Positions 1-11,394 of a stretch of 64,000 nucleotides of DNA are shown in pieces. A model generated the notes under the pieces. It was not told where the DNA came from and ran no database searches. It saw nothing but the letters and a program-made list of their open reading frames with translations. The stretch's first letter is position 1. The number at the start of each line of letters is the position of its first letter. The position numbers and the translations under genes were made by a program. This DNA comes from Clarkia xantiana subsp. parviflora (taxonomy: Eukaryota; Streptophyta; Magnoliopsida; Myrtales; Onagraceae), in NCBI GenBank assembly GCA_036873135.1, contig JAPTYO010000059.1, positions 10,409,066 through 10,473,065 of the forward strand, in the 5' to 3' direction.

Positions 1-2177
1 TTCATCTTCGCCACTCCCTGTGGCCAAAAGTTGTCTGTACACTGATTTTACTGTCAAATTCCCCGTTTTGTTATGCGGCCCTATCAGTCGGTCATTTTCT
101 GGTATGATGAGTAGTGGTATAGTACTTATGATGTTCAACTGGTCGTCTCCAACGTCCCCACTAATCGCCCTCATCTTCACAAGGTGCAACTGCATAGGTC
201 GCGGGGTCTGCAATTGGAATCCGGGCATATTTGGAACCCAACGATCTTCAAATACATTAACACGTCTACCATCTCCTATCTTCCACATTCCGTTGTCTAT
301 CAAAACATCTCGCCCGGCCAACAAGCTCGTCCAAGCCCACGACGCCCGTGCCCCTTTCTTAGCCTCTTTAATATCACAATTTGGGTAATAGCACGACTTC
401 AACACTCTTACCCAGAATGAATTTGGACATTTGATTAATCTCCAAGCCATTTTAGCAAGTAGTGCCATCTTAACGCTTTGCAGCTCCTTGAAACCAAGTC
501 CCCCACTGTTTTTTGGCTTCGTCAACGTACCTCAACTTCTCCAATGTATCTTACGTTCCCCCGTCTTCTGCCACCACCAGAAACACGCTATGAGAGAGTT
601 GATTTTTGCGCACCAAGTCTTTGGGAGAAGGAAGACACTCATTGTGTATGTTGGAATTGCCGTGATGACCGGCTTGATAAGAACCTCCCTTCCCGCGTTG
701 CTAAGAAGACTTGACTTCCATCCTTGAATTTTCGCAACTATACGTTCTTTCAGGTAGCCCAATGCCTCTCGTTTTGATCTACCCCAAACAGTCGGTAGGC
801 CAAGGTATTTTCCGGGGTTTCAGACCGACCTGACGCCCAAGGCTCGCTCCATCGCTGTCTTAGTATTTTCTCGCACGTTCGATCCAAAGTAAATGCTTGA
901 TTTGTTCGTGTTCACTCTCTGTCCGGAGGCTTCACAATATTCCTTTAAGACTCGTCTAAGAGTTGTAGCATTTGGGGCGTGGCTCTCATAATAGTGAGTC
1001 GTCGGCGAAAAACAAGTGATGTATTGTTGGGCAGCCCCGTTTCAGCTTGATATCCTCGTAGCCACCTCGATCAGCCTCTCTTATCATCATTCTTGACAAT
1101 ACATCCGCCACCAAGATAAATAGATATGGCGATAATGGATCCCCTTTGCGTATACCTCTCGACGGACGGAAAGACCCAGTTCTCTTTCCATTTAGAATAA
1201 TCTGATAGGACACTGAGGAGACGCATGCCCTAATCTAGCTCACCCATTTATCACAAAAATCCATCTTCGCTAGAACCTCACATTGGAAGTCCCACTCAAT
1301 ACGGTCATAAGCTTTCTCCATGTCGACCTTCATCGCACACTTTTCCCTCTTCACACCACCTCTATTGCGTAGGTAGTGAAAAGCTTCGTGCGCAACTATA
1401 ATGTTGTCTTGGATTAAACGACCCGATACAAATGCGCTTTGGTACGGCGATATCATGTCGGATAAGAAGGGCTTAAGGCGGTTGGCCAACACCTTCGATA
1501 TAATCTTGTATGCAAAATTACACAAGCTTATCGGCCGGAATTGGCTAGATGTACTTGGATTTTGAGACTTCGAGATAAGGGCAATGTCGGTGAGTCCCTA
1601 CGCATGGGAAATTGAGCTCGATCTGAGTGCAGCTGCTACCATTGCGCGTACATCGGAGCCAACTATGTCCCAGTATCTCTGGAAAAACAATCCCGAGAAA
1701 CCGTCGGGGCCCGGAGCTTTTGTTCCACCTAACTGAAAAGTGGCGCGTTTTACCTCCTTCATCGTAACCTCCCGTGTTAGTTCTCTGTTGATGTCTTCGG
1801 TTACCACCGTCGAAACCACCTCAAGAGCCCTCCAGTTTCTTTGCCCAGCACTCTCGTAGAGAGCTTTAAATAATTTTTGAAGGACCACACTAATTCCTTT
1901 TTCGTCATTCACTTGTCTTTCCATTTCATCATTCAACACCATAATCTTATTTCTTCTTCTTCTGTCTATTGTCGTGAGATGGAAAAATTTTGAGTTACGG
2001 TCACCATGATTTAACCACTTTACTCTCGATCTCTGCTTCCAATACATCTCTTCGCGTTCCCAAAGCTCCCCTAGCCTCCCCACAAGTTCTCTCTCTACAT
2101 CCAACATGCTACTAGATAGATCTCCCCTTCTTATGGCCTTTATTTCTTCGTACGTCTCGCGTATACGTCGTTTGTTG
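1..2177 (-). pseudogene. LINE ORF2, reverse transcriptase part (decayed)
   Basis: Reading leftward, 2172-1598 carries the basic linker and the start of the RT (motif APGPDGF near 1700). Then 1525-1235 holds the fingers/palm with SAFVSGRLIQDN and [13 protein letters not shown], and 1213-986 holds [13 protein letters not shown] and the catalytic FADD box. Block 762-532 has the post-RT thumb region (AGREVLIKP, IPTYTMSVFLLP), and 420-1 still reads as the following domain (ASWAWTSLLAGRD type sequence) in broken frames. In a working L1 this protein reverse-transcribes its own RNA at a nicked target. Here stops or frameshifts separate each block (near 1230, 1530 and 770-980), so no full product is possible. 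The zf-RVT and RNase H ends are outside the window. Confidence 0.85.
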
Positions 2178-2944
2178 TGTTGGAAATATTGAGGGTAAAT
2201 ATGCAAATTTATAAAGTCCAAGGACCAAAATGCAATTAATCACATCTCGGTTACTTACAAGTAATTCCTCCAATTAACATACAAGATATAGGCAACACCG
2301 AAATTGTACGTAAAATTCGACACGAAAACGAATACGTATTTTTATACTGAGGCCCGTGCTAATCACAGTCTCCTTAAGGCAATTCCGCCCCTCCCCACCC
2401 TCGGGTTATAAAAAGGGGTTTATACAAGGGGCGATCACCTCCCAGGATTCAACAGTGTCATCGAATCGTGTTATGCATGCAACACGTTCGACCGAACCGA
2501 ACTCAATACCTAAACCCAAATAAAGAACAGGAAAGACGACGACAACGGCAAGATATAAAATAACTAGAAAGTTCGAACGCGACATAAGTCGAAATCAACC
2601 TAGGAAGAACTCTGCAATTCGTCAACACGAAGAACAGAGAATGAGAAAATATAAATTGGATCCCAAAATTATGGGTTCCGAAAAATTGAATACTCAACCA
2701 AGAAGGAAGAGATTTCATTTCTCATGGTGCAAAAAATGAGAAGGGGGAGACTCCTTTATATAATAGAGGAGAAGGGAGGAGATGCTTGAAGTGGTCGATG
2801 TGGTACAAACAAATTTCCACATTCACTAAAACAAATTGGGCTGGGCTAGAGTAAAAACAATGGGCTTGAACAAAAATAATTTAACTAAGCCCAAAAAACT
2901 AGCCTTAGTAAAATTTAATATAAAGGAGCCCAAATTTTCTAACA
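2178..2944 (-). repeat. LTR of minus-strand Copia element (3' LTR)
   Basis: A 767-bp terminal repeat with TG...CA ends (plus-strand reading TGTTGGAAAT...TTTCTAACA), matched along its whole length by 18811-19577. In the element's direction this is the 3' LTR. Small ORFs inside it are incidental. Confidence 0.88.
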
Positions 2945-2956
2945 ATCCCCCACATG
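2945..2956 (-). other. Polypurine tract of minus-strand Copia
   Basis: The reverse complement reads CATGTGGGGGAT directly before the TGTTAGAAAA start of the LTR, as expected for the plus-strand primer of a minus-oriented element. It sets the orientation of the 2178-19577 element. Confidence 0.7.
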
Positions 2957-3564
2957 AATGGAAATTGGAAAACCTAACGGTAGCTCTAGACACGATGTTT
3001 GAGTTCAACGGTCAATACCTGCAAAGGATAGGTAGGGGTAACCCCTTTGAACCTATCCCTTGTGAGATCATGCCTTCTCCACTGACTGGTCGGTAGACGC
3101 GATGTCCTTGAACCGACTGTCGTTGATGTAAATGACGACATAACCCACACTGGTACGTTCCTAGTATAGTTCGGTTCACGCCTTGTAATCCCTAGGCCCT
3201 GGATCACTCGCCTGGTTCTGCAAGCGCTTCTAAGAATTGCGCCCTCAACAATTCATTTCGGAGCGGCCCCACTTCTCACTCGCATAGGTGATTCTATGTC
3301 TCAAGAGCATCATCACGACTCTGAGTCCTCCTTACAAATCATTAAAAGCTTTGCTTAATATGTGATTTCAATTAAGTAATTTGTATTTACTATGCTCGGT
3401 TTAACCGATGCTTGAAGATCAACAAAGACAAAAGCTTAACCTCATCTCCATCACTGTTTGCATCATAGGAATGGGCTCGGGGTTTGACCCCCACAGTGAC
3501 CACACTCACTCTTGTGATTAGGTTGTCCCATTGAACCAAGTTCTTGGGATCTCCAGTCATCATG

Positions 3565-4762
3565 GTTGGGTTTTCTTCTCAAGAGTGTTTCCTACACAGG
3601 CTTTAGCCCCATTCCCTTCGACGTTTGACCAAATAACTCTCTGTTTAACCCTTTCGGTAGCGGATCCGCTATTTATCTGTCGACTTTACTACATCGGGCA
3701 CAATAATATATTTGAGAGAAACTTTCTAATGGAATTATAATGTGTATGACGTATACGTCTAAACATTCTATTATACAAGCTGTACTGTGTTATGCAGATT
3801 GATTATCGCAACGTTGTATCAATGTTCTCAAACCATCACAGTCCTCAGACTATCATTTCCTGCAGGAATATTTTTGTCAATCCAATAATTAAATTTAGGT
3901 TGATTCTTGTGTGGACAACAGGTTCGCAGAGATTACCATTTCCCAACCTTTAACAAAGGTTTTCAGGCCAAATGGGGGGTGCACCACTTATTTGATTTAA
4001 CCTTGTCTCCTAAACAAAACCTTCAACCTTTCATTAGATAGGATTTAGTTTGGATTAAACCAAAACAAACTCATCAATCTTTGCACTAACACAGGTTTTG
4101 GCCAATTAGTAAATTCCTCGAGAAAATGGCATAGCCATTCTGCATCTTCGGCACATTTCTCCAGTACAATAACTCAGACTTAATAGTCGATTTGGCTATG
4201 ACTGTTTGTTTTGAGGATTTTATACGACACTGTTGCACCTCGTAAGGTCAAAACGTAACCATTCATACTCAAGGTGGTAGTGTCTTTTTGAGAAAACATT
4301 CTCAATTGTTCTTGAATCGGATATCCAGTTTGCATCACTATAACATTCTATCACATAAGGATATCTCGTTGTGTAGACCATGAATACGAATATATCTCAG
4401 ATACCTAAGTAACATGATTACCCTGTTCCATTAGTAAACACTAGGGTTACTCGTATATCGACTCAACATACTTACAGCATGAGCGATATCTGGTCTAGTG
4501 CATGACATTAAGTACATGACATTTCCAATAATCCGAGTGTACTCAATTTGGGAAAAATATTCTCCATTGTTCTTTGAAAATACATACTCGTATTTATTGG
4601 AGTAGTGACCTTGTTCTTGTCATCTTTGTTGAATTTATTCAAAATCTTGTCAACATAATGAGTTTGACTTAGAATGAGACCTTCCAATGATCAAATGAGT
4701 TTTAATCCAAATATCACATCGGCAAGATCTATGTCTTTCAGGTCAATACTCAAATTCAACAT
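3565..4762 (-). pseudogene. Copia RT end and RNase H remnant
   Basis: Reverse-strand reading in shifting frames gives recognisable Copia pol pieces in the right order. These are DLADVIFGLKL and SQTHYVDKILNKF (4750-4640), CTRPDIAHAVSMLSRYTSNP (about 4510-4445), AEDAEWLCHFLEEFTNWPKP (about 4150-4090) and ADPLPKGL...TSKGMGLKP (about 3670-3590). Together these are the C-terminal third of the polyprotein, where RNase H removes the RNA strand during reverse transcription. The coding sequence is cut at about 4762, where Gypsy LTR sequence begins, and stops and frameshifts are frequent. Between 2957 and 3565 I see only the non-coding 3' part of the element. Confidence 0.7.
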
Positions 4763-5159
4763 AGGTCCAGTGGACCGGACCACCTCATCGTTGATGGGTT
4801 CCGATGTAATCGTTAGCCCCGTTAAACAGTCAATAGACGGCGAGTAAGTCCAGTGGGCCTCGTGAAAGGCCGAGAAGGCCCAAAAGCCCAGTATGAAGGG
4901 TCCCGACCCTAGCGGTCCCGATATATGAGCTGAATGCTCCCGACAAGAAGCCTCTGAGTAGGCCCCGATATGCCTTTGTAAAGGCCCCGATAATAAAGCC
5001 CCGCGGAGGCTGGACCTGTCTCGTGAGACAAAGGGTCCTGGGTGGTGACCTAGAATGAGATAACTCTGGAGTCCCCGACAAGAGTTGGGACTTGTGATCA
5101 GAGGATAAGACCGAGAAACCCGCCTACTAGATAGAGTAGTAGGGAGACGGTTAAGATAC

Positions 5160-5276
5160 AGATAGTCGCCCCCGAGATACGCAGGGCGTGCCCGAGATAC
5201 TCGGAGAGTGGGCGAGATACGCGGAGCGTGGGGCGAGATATATGGAATCCCAAACGAGATATGCGGAATCGTGGGT
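5160..5276 (+). repeat. Minisatellite inside Gypsy-1 LTR
   Basis: About five imperfect copies of a 20-26 bp unit of the type GCGAGATACGCGGAGCGTGG. It lies in the presumed U3, 50-160 bp upstream of the TATA box, where repeated motifs often carry enhancer activity in LTRs; that role is inferred only. Confidence 0.7.
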
Positions 5277-5321
5277 AAAACTGCCAAGTGCAGTCTCAGG
5301 TAACTGAGTAACTTCCTCTCC

Positions 5322-5329
5322 TATATAAA
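5322..5329 (+). promoter_or_regulatory. TATA box of Gypsy-1 LTR
   Basis: TATATAAA followed by a purine-rich leader, about 200 bp before the LTR end and therefore well placed to start the genomic RNA. Confidence 0.6.
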
Positions 5330-5530
5330 GGAGGAAGTTACCTCAGAAAGGACATTCTCTAATACGAACTTAGATTACTGCTTACCACCCCATTGATCAT
5401 ATACTCATTTAGGCATCAGAGAGGGATTCTGGGTCACCACCCAGGTCATCCCCTTTTGCAGGATTACGCGGAGTCCAGGAGTTCAAGCTTTCCGTCAAGA
5501 ACTTAACGGAGCTCCGCCCGTGATCCAACA

Positions 5531-5548
5531 TTGGCGCCGTTTGTGGGA
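5531..5548 (+). other. Primer-binding site, Gypsy element 1
   Basis: TTGGCGCCGTTTGTGGGA directly after the LTR end, the usual plant Gypsy (Tat-type) arrangement for a tRNA primer. I do not assign the tRNA. Confidence 0.7.
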
Positions 5549-5584
5549 ACCTTACGAAAAGCCAAAATAGTTTCTACCAGATCA

Positions 5585-8500
5585 ATGGCCGGTGGTGGCA
5601 AGAAGAAGCAAGTTCAGGCCGGCAGTTCTCGCCCTGCTGGAACTGTGAATTCCCCGTTGATGGAGCATGCTGCTGAACAAGGTGAGCACCCTGCTGTTTC
5701 CCAGACAGGGGGGCATGGTGATGATGAGGTCTCAGTCCGAGACACGGCGGTGAACATGCAAGATATCCCGCGAAGGGAAGTGGATGCCCCTCCAAACCCG
5801 GTAGGGCACAGAGAGGAAATCCCGCGAAGGGAGGTAGGTTCTTCTTCGAACTCAGAGTTGGCCAAGGCGGTAGCAGATGCTATGCCTATGTTCTTGGCGG
5901 CCATGGAGGCTCTGTTGGAAAAAAGAAAGGCTGCCAGGAGGGCAGAGGAGTTGCCTCCGCGAGAAGAGTTACCTCCACCCCCTCCAAGGGTGGTTCCAGA
6001 GGAGCAAGAGGTTCAGGAGGTTCAGCCTAGGAGTAGGGGAAAGGAACCCGCGCACTCGGAGAAATTCGTGGTGGATGGTCCCGGACCAATGCAGCATAGG
6101 ACCATTCCCTTGAATGGCCCCATTACCCCTGATCAGGTGGTAAAAATTGTCAACATCTGCATGGGTGACCAGAAGCAAATGACATCGGAGCTAAGGGACC
6201 GATCCACTCATCCTTTTGTTCCACGGCTGCTGGATACTGTCGCCCCGCCAGGGCTAGGCATCCCGACCATCAAGGAGTATGATGGTGAAGGGGACCCGGT
6301 GCGCCATGTTCAGAGACATGTCCAGGCTTGTATGGGTAGGACTTCGAATGATGACCTCATATGTTCATTGTTCCCGATCACCTTGGGAGAAAGGGCCATG
6401 ACATGGTTTTTCAGCCTACCGCCGGGAAGTATTACGTGCTGGGCTGATATGCACGATCGCTTCATCAAGCAATATCAAGGTCGTAGGCGTCTCTTGAAGA
6501 GCGTGAGGTCCTTGACCCAGGTGGTGCAGAGATCCGACGAATCGTTGGCATATTACTACCAACGGTTCACTGCTAGTGCTGCGGAGATCGATGAGGAGAT
6601 ATCGGAGGGAGAGACCATCCGAACCTTCCTTCGGAACCTGACTGCTCCATATGGGTCCGATCTGATGCACAGTGTAGCCGCGAAGGCTGTGTGGAGCATG
6701 GAAGCCCTGCAAGCGAGGGTGAAACAGCAAATCGACGTACAAGAGTTGAAGATTGCTGCCGGAGAGCTGGATCCTCCGAAGTCAGGAAGAGGAAAGCCAT
6801 CGTCCAAACTGTCGGATGATCGCAAAGGGACCGACAAATCGGAGGGAAGTAAGAGCCGTGGTCGCCCCGAGAGAAGGGAGGAAAGGCGTCCTCCGAAGAA
6901 AGATAACCGCGAGGGTCGTAATGTTCCCATCAACAGTTCGATGACCTCCGTCCTAGCTGTGATGGATCGGCAGGGTCTCGCCCGATACCCCCCGAGGAAG
7001 GAAGGTGAATTCTTGGGAGGCCGCTCCGATCGTTACTGTCAGTACCATCGAGCCAATGGTCACGATACGGATAACTGTCGGGAGCTGAAGAAGGAGATAG
7101 AGAAGCTGATCCAGAAGGGGAAGCTGAAGGAGTTCGTCGGAAGGGGACGGTGCCGATCCCGTTCCAAAAGTCGGTCACGGTCCCGTTCCAAGTCCCGAGA
7201 TCGATCCCCAAAGAAGAAGAAGGTTGAGCCGGAATCCTCTGGCTCCGGTGCCCGTAAGGAGAGGCGGGGAACCATTAACGTCATTCACGGAGGAATGGCA
7301 GCAGGAGGCGACACCTCCGCTTCTCGAGAGAATTATGCCTCCCGCATCTCTGCTACTGTGGTGCTAGGCAAGAGGCCCCGGTCGTGGACTATAAAGGAAG
7401 AGATGGTGATCTCTTTCTCAGCGGAGGATCTGATAGGCGTGGAGAGCCCTCACGACGACGCCTTGGTCGTGACCTTAGATGTGGATGGATTCGAGATGAA
7501 GCAGATCCTGATAGACGGAGGGAGCTCCTCCGACATTCTTTTCATGGACGCCCTGGAAGCCATGGGAAAGACGAAGAAGGACTTAACGCAGGTGAACTTC
7601 CCGATGGTGGGGTTCTCTGGATCTACCTCCTATCCGTTGGGGATGATTACCTTACCGGTGGAGTTCGGTAGTGGCTGGAAGATGGAACGAAGGAACATGG
7701 ATTTCGTCGTGGTAGAGTCTGCAGGGACGTATAACACCATCATCGGGAGAACCACCATCAACCCCCTCATGGCGGTCGCCTCGACCGTCCACCAGAAGAT
7801 GAAGTTCCCGACTGACAATGGGGTCGGAGAGGTCAAAGGTGACCAGGTGGCGTCACGAAAGTGTTATGTCAATGCCACCCGAAGGAGAAGGAGGGAAGCC
7901 ATGGCTGTCCTGCAGACTGATGCCGATCCTCGAGAGGAGCTTGGGCGTCCCGCCCCCATGGAGGATCTGAAGGAGGTCGAGATTGATGGACCTCGAAGGA
8001 AGGTAAAGATCGGGTCCGCTCTGTCGGAGGAGAGAGCCCAAGAGTTGATTGGGCTCCTGAAAGAGTTCAAAGAGCTGTTTGCCTGGTCCCTGAGCGATAT
8101 GCCAGGAATCAGCCCCGACGTGATAGTGCACGAGCTAAAGATTGATCCCGCGATCAAGCCTATCGCGCAGAGGAGGCGTCCGATGGGCGCGGATAAGAGG
8201 ATTGCGATCCAGCAGGAGGTGGGCAGACTGCTCGACGCTGGATTCATCAAGGAGCTCCGATTCCAGACTTGGGTCGCTAACCCAATCCTGGTGCGAAAGA
8301 GTAATGGGAAGTGGCGGATGTGTGTCGATTTCCGCGACTTGAACAAGGCCTGCTCGAAGGATTGCTATCCGCTCCCGAGGATTGACCAGTTGGTGGATGC
8401 CACATCGGGACACGAGCTGCTAAGCTTCATGGATGCCTATTCTGGTTACAACCAGATCAAGATGGCGAAGGAGGATGCCCCCCATACGGCCTTCTATGCC

Positions 8501-9487
8501 GATAGTGACGTTTATCACTACGACGTAATGCCCTTCGGATTGATCAATGCTGGAGCAACTTACCAGAGGATGGTGAACAAGTTGTTCGGGGACATGCTGG
8601 GAAAGACTATGGAGGCGTATGTAGATGACATGCTGGTGAAGTCCCGACAGGCAGGGGACCATGTCCAAAACTTGGCGGCGGCGTTTGAGCGGATGAAGTT
8701 TCATCAGGTTCGTTTGAATCCGGACAAGTGCGCTTTCGGGGTGAACTCGGGGAAATTCCTAGGGTTCATGGTGAGCCAGAGAGGAATCGAGGTGAATCCC
8801 GAGAAGCTGCGAGCAATCGAGGAGATGCAGTCTCCGAAGACTCATCGGGAGGTTCAAGTGTTGAATGGCCGGTTGGCCACGATGAATCGATTCCTATCCA
8901 AGGCAAGTGACAGAGCCATGCCATTTTTTGATGTGCTAAGGGCCCACAAGAATTTTGAATGGTCCGACAAGTGCGAGGAGGCATTCCAAGCACTCAAGCA
9001 GCACCTCCGTACCCTCCCGCCGTTGTTGAAACCGGTTCCAGGCGAGCCGCTTTATCTCTATTTGGCTGTTTCTGAAGTTGTTGTTAGTTCTGTTTTGATT
9101 AAGATTGTCAAGGGCAACCAAGTGCCTGTCTATTATGTAAGCAAGGCGTTTGCCAAATCTGAAATGAATTATCCCGCTATTGAGAAGTATCTCTTTGCGT
9201 TGATTGTTGCCGCTCGAAAGCTACGGCCTTACTTCCATGCCCACGAGGTTACGGTGTTAACTAATCAGCCCTTGAAGCATTTTTTGAACCGACCGGAGGC
9301 GTCGGGGAGATTGGTGAAATGGGCCATCGAGCTTACGGAGTTCCGCATACACTTCGCTCCGAGGACAGCTATTAAGGGCCAGGCATTGGCGGATTTTATA
9401 GCTGAGTCTACAGCACCCGATCTAGAAGAAGCGGGTCCTGTAGAGGGGGCAACCATGGAGGTCCCGATAGCAGAACAACCAGAATAG
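5585..9487 (+). CDS. Gypsy-1 gag-protease-RT-RNase H polyprotein
   Basis: An open frame of about 1300 codons; I choose the ATG at 5585 because upstream codons overlap the primer site. The retroviral Gag core is around residues 230-400 (e.g. LGERAMTWFFSLPPGSI). It is followed by a knuckle-like C-x2-H...H-x4-C motif (CQYHRANGHDTDNC, near 7040) and a short Arg/Ser-rich stretch. The protease has LIDGGSSSDIL (about 7510). RT follows, with RMCVDFRDLNKAC, LPRIDQLVDATSG, the FGLINAGATYQR helix and catalytic YVDD (8617-8628), then RNase H with YVSKAF and LTNQPLKHFL. Domain order places it in the Tat-type Gypsy group. The frame ends at TAG (9485-9487), and the next codons continue in the same frame into a second RNase H, so this stop is either a mutation or a programmed readthrough site. 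Confidence 0.85.
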   Translation: MAGGGKKKQVQAGSSRPAGTVNSPLMEHAAEQGEHPAVSQTGGHGDDEVSVRDTAVNMQDIPRREVDAPPNPVGHREEIPRREVGSSSNSELAKAVADAMPMFLAAMEALLEKRKAARRAEELPPREELPPPPPRVVPEEQEVQEVQPRSRGKEPAHSEKFVVDGPGPMQHRTIPLNGPITPDQVVKIVNICMGDQKQMTSELRDRSTHPFVPRLLDTVAPPGLGIPTIKEYDGEGDPVRHVQRHVQACMGRTSNDDLICSLFPITLGERAMTWFFSLPPGSITCWADMHDRFIKQYQGRRRLLKSVRSLTQVVQRSDESLAYYYQRFTASAAEIDEEISEGETIRTFLRNLTAPYGSDLMHSVAAKAVWSMEALQARVKQQIDVQELKIAAGELDPPKSGRGKPSSKLSDDRKGTDKSEGSKSRGRPERREERRPPKKDNREGRNVPINSSMTSVLAVMDRQGLARYPPRKEGEFLGGRSDRYCQYHRANGHDTDNCRELKKEIEKLIQKGKLKEFVGRGRCRSRSKSRSRSRSKSRDRSPKKKKVEPESSGSGARKERRGTINVIHGGMAAGGDTSASRENYASRISATVVLGKRPRSWTIKEEMVISFSAEDLIGVESPHDDALVVTLDVDGFEMKQILIDGGSSSDILFMDALEAMGKTKKDLTQVNFPMVGFSGSTSYPLGMITLPVEFGSGWKMERRNMDFVVVESAGTYNTIIGRTTINPLMAVASTVHQKMKFPTDNGVGEVKGDQVASRKCYVNATRRRRREAMAVLQTDADPREELGRPAPMEDLKEVEIDGPRRKVKIGSALSEERAQELIGLLKEFKELFAWSLSDMPGISPDVIVHELKIDPAIKPIAQRRRPMGADKRIAIQQEVGRLLDAGFIKELRFQTWVANPILVRKSNGKWRMCVDFRDLNKACSKDCYPLPRIDQLVDATSGHELLSFMDAYSGYNQIKMAKEDAPHTAFYADSDVYHYDVMPFGLINAGATYQRMVNKLFGDMLGKTMEAYVDDMLVKSRQAGDHVQNLAAAFERMKFHQVRLNPDKCAFGVNSGKFLGFMVSQRGIEVNPEKLRAIEEMQSPKTHREVQVLNGRLATMNRFLSKASDRAMPFFDVLRAHKNFEWSDKCEEAFQALKQHLRTLPPLLKPVPGEPLYLYLAVSEVVVSSVLIKIVKGNQVPVYYVSKAFAKSEMNYPAIEKYLFALIVAARKLRPYFHAHEVTVLTNQPLKHFLNRPEASGRLVKWAIELTEFRIHFAPRTAIKGQALADFIAESTAPDLEEAGPVEGATMEVPIAEQPE

Positions 9488-11241
9488 CCAAATGAGGAGA
9501 ACACTTGGGAGATGTACACTGATGGTTCATTAAGCGTAGAAGGATCGGGGGCAGGATTCGTATTAATACCGCCCGGTGGAGGCGAGCCCCTGCGATATGC
9601 CTTGGCCTTGACGTTTAGGGCCACCAACAACGAAGCGGAGTATGAGGCTCTCATCACGGGCCTTAAAATCGCCAAGGGTACAGGAGTCAACCATCTAAAA
9701 GTGAAGTGTGATGCTAGCTTGATCGTGAATCAAGTCCAGGGGAACTATGAAGCCAAGAGCCCGACGATGAGGAAGTATTTGCACGAAGTGCAGACTTTAA
9801 AGGGAAGCTTCAAAAGCTTTGACATTGAGGCAATCCCAAGAGAAGAAAATGCGGAGGCAGACGCCTTAAGCAAGTTTGCTCTGGGAGTGGCCCCCGAGGA
9901 GAATCGGAAGGTGCACTTCCTGGAGAGAGTAATTATATCGACCATCGATCCGTCGGAGGTTTGCGCTATCGAAGCAGGATCGGAGGAAGAAGAGAAACCC
10001 ACCTGGATGACCCCGATAGTCACATACCTGACTACGGGGGCACTCCCCGATGATGAAGTGGCAGCTGTTAGGTTGCGTCGGATCGTGAGCAACTACGTGA
10101 TGGTGGACTACCAGTTATACAAGAGGGGGCATGTCAAGCCTTTTCTGAAATGTGTGGCGGAGCCTGACACGAATCGGATCCTGAGAGAGCTGCACGAGGG
10201 AGTCGCGGCCTGTCATGAAGGGGCCCGATCCATTGTGAGGAAGGCGTTGAATCTAGGCTACTATTGGCCTTCGATGAACAAGGAAGCGACAGTGATGGTC
10301 CAATCCTGTGATGCATGCCAGAGGTACGCTCCGAATATCGTGGCTCCTGCCGCGGACTTAATGTCCATCAGAAGTGCTTGGCCCTTCGCGCAGTGGGGCA
10401 TCGACTTGGTGGGACCCCTTCCACAAGCAAAAGGTCAGTGCAAATATTTACTCGTAGCTATCGATTACTTCTCGAAGTGGATAGAGGCTAAGGCGTTGGC
10501 CAAGACGACGGGGCAGCAGATCCTCAAGTTCCTTCAAACTCAGATCATATCCCGGTATGGGGTTCCTCGAGTGTTGATCAACAATAATGGGCCTCCATTC
10601 AATGGGGCTCAGTTGAAGGAGTATCTGGAGGAATTGAACATTGAGCATCGGACAGCTTCCGTCCACCATGCTCAGACCAATGGCCAAGTCGAATCAGCCA
10701 ACAAGATCGTGATGGATGGCTTGAAGAAGAGAGTCTACGCCCTGCAGGGTCATTGGCTAGATGAGCTTGAAAACGTGTTGTGGGCTGTTAAACAACACCC
10801 AAGCAGTCAACAGGGGAGACTCCGTTTGGCCTTGTCTATGGCACGGAGGCGGTTGCCCCCGTGGAGATAGCGGTGGCGTCCCATCGCAGGAGGTATTATG
10901 AGCCTCTAACGAACGAGGAAATGAGACTTCTAGACTTAGACTTGCTTGAGGAGAAAAGGTGGAAGGCTGATGAAGTTCAGGCTCAGATGCGTCTGGCAAC
11001 AGCCCGATATTATAATCGGCGTGTCAAGTCCCGACAATTCTTCGTGGGGGAACTTGTCTGGCGGAGGAACGAGTTTTTCCATCAAGATCGGATCAACAAG
11101 CTATCACCGAAATGGGAGGGACCTTACAAGATCGTAGGGATGCTAGCCCCGAATGCATATAAGCTAGAAGACCTTGATGGCAAGACGTTGAAACATTCCT
11201 TCAGTGGCGCACACTTGAAAAAGTATCATGTTTGGTATTAA
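9488..11241 (+). pseudogene. Gypsy-1 second RNase H and integrase (frameshifted)
   Basis: In frame after the TAG at 9487 comes an archaeal-like RNase H (MYTDGSLSVEGSGAGFVL, NNEAEYEALITGL, near 9512-9890). A dual RNase H is a hallmark of the Tat lineage. The integrase has its zinc-binding region (HEGVAACHEG...CDACQRY, about 10186-10323) and core (WGIDLVGPLP, YFSKWIEAKAL, ESANK). The second catalytic position, normally Asp in the DNG box, is Asn here (INNNGPPF, about 10578-10600), so the integrase is probably inactive. A single-base loss near 10791 shifts the frame; the C-terminal part continues as 10861-11241 (KWEGPYKIV, SGAHLKKYH) and ends at TAA. The element could not move with its own enzymes. 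Confidence 0.85.
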
Positions 11242-11394
11242 GTCACCTTTAGAGGAGCGTGATGTTAAGCCGCCGCGAATGGCGCAAGATTATCTATCGA
11301 TCCGATGTAAGCAAAACTTTAAGTTATTAATGAATAAAAGTTGCTTTCGATCAAATTGCTTTTAGATTTATTCTAACTGTCAGTAAGACGTCCT

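Larger units (their letters stand above)
4763..5530 (+). repeat. 5' LTR of Gypsy element 1 (left edge uncertain)
   Basis: GC-richer sequence ending in ...TGATCCAACA immediately before a primer-binding site, with a TATA box at 5322. No second copy occurs in the window, so the left edge is set only by where Copia coding sequence stops; this LTR may be truncated. Confidence 0.6.

Noticed and set aside
2503..2718. Open frames inside the 767-bp LTR (also at 19136-19351)
   Set aside because: The same frame occurs in both LTR copies and only mirrors LTR identity; no domain or start context supports a gene.
4691..5287. 198-codon minus-strand frame
   Set aside because: It fuses a Copia RT tail with antisense Gypsy LTR sequence; only the first part is real, as a Copia remnant.
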